Source: JAICSD01 sp035637115
Lineage (GTDB): Bacteria > Acidobacteriota > Vicinamibacteria > Vicinamibacterales > 2-12-FULL-66-21
Reading direction: 5' to 3'
Assembly: GCA_035637115.1 (NCBI GenBank)
Contig: DASPXV010000206.1
Location: 1-41,949 of the forward strand
DNA length: 41,949 nucleotides
Part shown: one piece after another, positions 40,334 to 41,949 of the stretch
How positions within the stretch are numbered: the first letter of the stretch is position 1
Layout of the letters: each line of letters opens with the position of its first letter
Translations under genes and position numbers: made by a program
The notes under the pieces: generated by a model
Database searches by the model: none
Seen by the model: only the letters and a program-made list of their open reading frames with translations
Told to the model about the DNA's origin: nothing

Positions 40334-40782
40334 CAGGCGCTCGGACGGAAGTAGAGGACCATCGCGGCGCCGACGGAGGCGAACACGAGACCGAGGTAGA
40401 GCATCGGGTTGATCGGGCTCTTCGGCGGGTGCATGACCATCGACAGAAAGACGTTTACGATCGGCGCGCCGCCGAACACGAGGGGCATGACGTAGAGCGG
40501 CAGGCCGCCGAACTTGAACGCGTAGATGATGCACGCCGCACCGATGGCGCCGAGCGCGCCGGCGACGGTCGCCGTCACGAGGCCGCCACCGTTGAAGTTC
40601 GACAGCCCTCCCTGCGCCGACAGCGCGCCGACGGGCACGAGCACGCCGATCAGGAAGTACGCCACGCCGACGCAGAGCAGCGCCTTCAGCGGATTCCCGA
40701 GCTGAACGCCTCCCTGGTGCAGCAACACGCCGTACGCGCCCCACGACAGAATCGCGCCGGCCACGAACAGGACCCAACCCAT
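40333..40782 (-). CDS. Small EamA/DMT-like membrane protein
   Basis: The product has 149 residues from the ATG at 40782, which has a very strong ribosome binding site (GAGGAGGAAAGG). It has about 5 hydrophobic segments: MGWVLFVAGAILSWGAYGVL, KALLCVGVAYFLIGVLVPVG, TATVAGALGAIGAACIIYAF, PLYVMPLVFGGAPIVNVFLS, and LYLGLVFASVGAAMVLYF. The GAIGAACIIYAFKFGG and PLVFGGAPIVN segments resemble half-size EamA transporters, which normally work as dimers. The substrate is unknown. It is the first gene of the minus-strand operon; its stop shares a base with the propeller start (TGATG). Confidence 0.7.
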   Translation of the reverse strand: MGWVLFVAGAILSWGAYGVLLHQGGVQLGNPLKALLCVGVAYFLIGVLVPVGALSAQGGLSNFNGGGLVTATVAGALGAIGAACIIYAFKFGGLPLYVMPLVFGGAPIVNVFLSMVMHPPKSPINPMLYLGLVFASVGAAMVLYFRPSA

Positions 40783-40793
40783 ACCTTTCCTCC

Positions 40794-40905
40794 TCATCCG
40801 AGGGACTTCGCCCCTCGGACTCCCCGACACGCTCTCTCGCGGGGCCCCTTCGATCCCCGCTCCGTTCGCGTGGCTCACTCGCTGCCGCTCGTTCGCTTTC
40901 CTCAT
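40794..40905 (+). repeat. Dispersed intergenic repeat (copy 4)
   Basis: A hairpin GAGGG…CCCTC (40799-40816) precedes ACTCCCCGACACGCTCTCTC and GCG, then CGCTCCGTTCGCGTGGCTCA and CTCGCTGCCGCTCGTTCGC. The order and core match copies 1 and 3. It lies between two co-directional minus-strand genes, upstream of the EamA-like gene's ribosome binding site. Confidence 0.6.
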
Positions 40906-40944
40906 TTGAACAGAAGGCTTATCGCCATGAATTTGCGGGTGATC

Positions 40945-41949
40945 CTATACCCGGCGACTGAGATCCTGCGGAAGGAACAGCTCGTTGGCCTTCTCGGGCG
41001 CGCCGTCGACAGGGAGTCCGGCGTTCCACGACGGGATGACGTGCTTGTTTTCGGGATACATCGCTTCCATCGGCGCCCACACCTTGTCGACGCGATCCGT
41101 GAACAGGTCGCCAATCAGCAGATCGGTAACGGTGCCGCGCATCTCCGGATGTTCGCGGATGAAATTGCCGAAGCTGAATCCGGCGTAGTACTCGCAGACG
41201 AGCCGGCGCATGCGATCCACGCCGACGTTGAACTCCGGCGCCCACTTCCCGAGCTGCGCGCCCGACGTATCTCCCTTGGCGATGCCTTCGACGATCGCCC
41301 CGGCGGCCAGCTCGCCGGACTTCAGCGCGAGCAGCACGCCGGATGAATAGAGCGGGTCGAGAAACCCCCACGCGTCGCCAACCAGCACCCACCCGTCACC
41401 CGCCGCGCGCGTGGTGCGGTACGAGTAGTCCTTCGTGGCGAAGTAGCCGGTGACTCGCGTGGCATTGTCGATGCGTTTCTTGACCGCGGGCGTGCGCTCC
41501 ACCTCTTCGTTGTACGTCTGCTCGAAGCCGCCGCGATTCTTGAACAGGTAATCGAACGGCGCCACGACGCCGACGCTGACGACGTTGTCGTGCTGCGGGA
41601 TGTACCAGAACCAGCCCTGCTTGTCCGGCGTCTGCAGGACCATCGTCGCCCCTTCGTCCTTGCCGGTGTCGCGATACGCGCCTTCCCAGTACGTCCAGAT
41701 GGCGCCCTTGTTGAGAATCGGATCCCAGACCCGCAGGCGCAGGCGGTTTGCGATGAGTCCGTTCTGGCCGCTGGCGTCCACGACGACCTTCGCGCGCACC
41801 TCGCGATCCTTCAGCTTCACGCCGACCGCGCGACCTGTCCCAAGCCCCGTCGAGGGGTCCTGCTCGAAAATTACATCCATCACCCGCACGCCCTCGTGCG
41901 CGGTCACGCCGTGCTCGCGCGCGTTGTCGAGGAGCATCTGGTCGAACTC
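40945..41949 (-). CDS. FAD-dependent oxidoreductase (geranylgeranyl-reductase / flavin halogenase-like), 5' end outside the window
   Basis: At least 334 C-terminal residues are present; the frame is open to the window end, so the start and the N-terminal GxGxxG FAD site lie outside. Visible features are KVVVDASGQNGLIANRLRLR (the DASG segment of the group), the aromatic stretch WTYWEGAYRDTGKDEGATMV, GWFWYIPQHDNVVSVGVV (the FxWxIP-like motif of flavin halogenases and related enzymes), and GWVLVGDAWGFLDPLYSSGV (the GD FAD-ribityl motif). The K residue and WxWxIP motif needed for halogenase activity cannot be fully judged. Alternatives are a geranylgeranyl or polyprenyl reductase or another monooxygenase. 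It is separated from the EamA operon by repeat copy 4. Confidence 0.82.
   Translation of the reverse strand, partial: EFDQMLLDNAREHGVTAHEGVRVMDVIFEQDPSTGLGTGRAVGVKLKDREVRAKVVVDASGQNGLIANRLRLRVWDPILNKGAIWTYWEGAYRDTGKDEGATMVLQTPDKQGWFWYIPQHDNVVSVGVVAPFDYLFKNRGGFEQTYNEEVERTPAVKKRIDNATRVTGYFATKDYSYRTTRAAGDGWVLVGDAWGFLDPLYSSGVLLALKSGELAAGAIVEGIAKGDTSGAQLGKWAPEFNVGVDRMRRLVCEYYAGFSFGNFIREHPEMRGTVTDLLIGDLFTDRVDKVWAPMEAMYPENKHVIPSWNAGLPVDGAPEKANELFLPQDLSRRV

Noticed and set aside
1..41949. tRNA or rRNA genes
   Set aside because: No cloverleaf with a GTTCGANNC-type T loop or rRNA signature was recognised by reading; only the SRP RNA is supported.

Overview
The window is a GC-rich chromosomal segment from a bacterium that most resembles Acidobacteriota, probably class Vicinamibacteria. 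The evidence is the VWFA-related protein of the acidobacterial type at 3875-5503, a remnant of an acidobacterial-type duplicated permease (ADOP) at 8004-8180, six genes or gene remnants for secreted PQQ-like beta-propellers, and several families of short dispersed repeats. The phylum is inferred from gene content; no rRNA marker is present.

Layout. 1-1241: decayed IS256-type transposase abutting a truncated propeller gene. 1242-5503: glycogen-debranching-type glucosidase, an aldo/keto reductase scrap and a secreted VWFA protein. 5534-8001: two-gene module of a DASS anion transporter and a tartrate/D-malate-type dehydrogenase, followed by an ADOP permease scrap. 8267-9175: exported rhodanese. 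9254-12321: housekeeping block of SRP RNA, dnaX, ybaB and recR. 12318-16524 (minus strand): candidate inositol- or other polar-headgroup lipid locus. It holds a flippase-like membrane protein, a cytidylyltransferase-like enzyme, and a three-part fusion of flippase-like, nucleotidyltransferase-like and CDP-alcohol phosphatidyltransferase domains. 16554-20102: DUF4203 membrane protein, OsmC, a propeller protein and an iron-type alcohol dehydrogenase. 20178-23388 (minus): DUF3311, sodium:solute symporter and MFS transporter. 23409-34305 (plus): a long co-directional run of LuxE/PaaK-like adenylating enzyme, aldehyde dehydrogenase-fold enzyme, glycosyltransferase, ABC ATPase, large FtsX-type permease and two secreted propellers, one carrying two EF-hand loops. 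34327-35079: REP palindromes, a 19-bp minisatellite and a REP-associated tyrosine transposase (RAYT). 35101-36705: alpha/beta hydrolase and two small proteins. 36729-40782 (minus): operon of EamA-like protein, disrupted propeller, ankyrin protein and propeller. 40945-41949: FAD-dependent oxidoreductase, cut by the window edge.

The most interesting system is the RAYT with its REP family. Seven full palindromes (CTTCCGCC-loop-GGCGGAAG and compensated variants), most flanked on one side by GTAG or a close variant, lie between genes over 15 kb. Six form three inverted pairs with the tetranucleotides facing inward (REPIN layout). The pair beside the transposase encloses a 19-bp tandem repeat that itself contains GTAG. 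Some palindromes form the 3' ends of host genes. Also notable are the lipid-type fusion, in which a normally aspartate motif position is glutamate; several genes whose -10-like hexamer lies only 6-14 nt before the start codon, suggesting leaderless mRNAs; and a 33-nt near-perfect inverted repeat between two co-directional genes.
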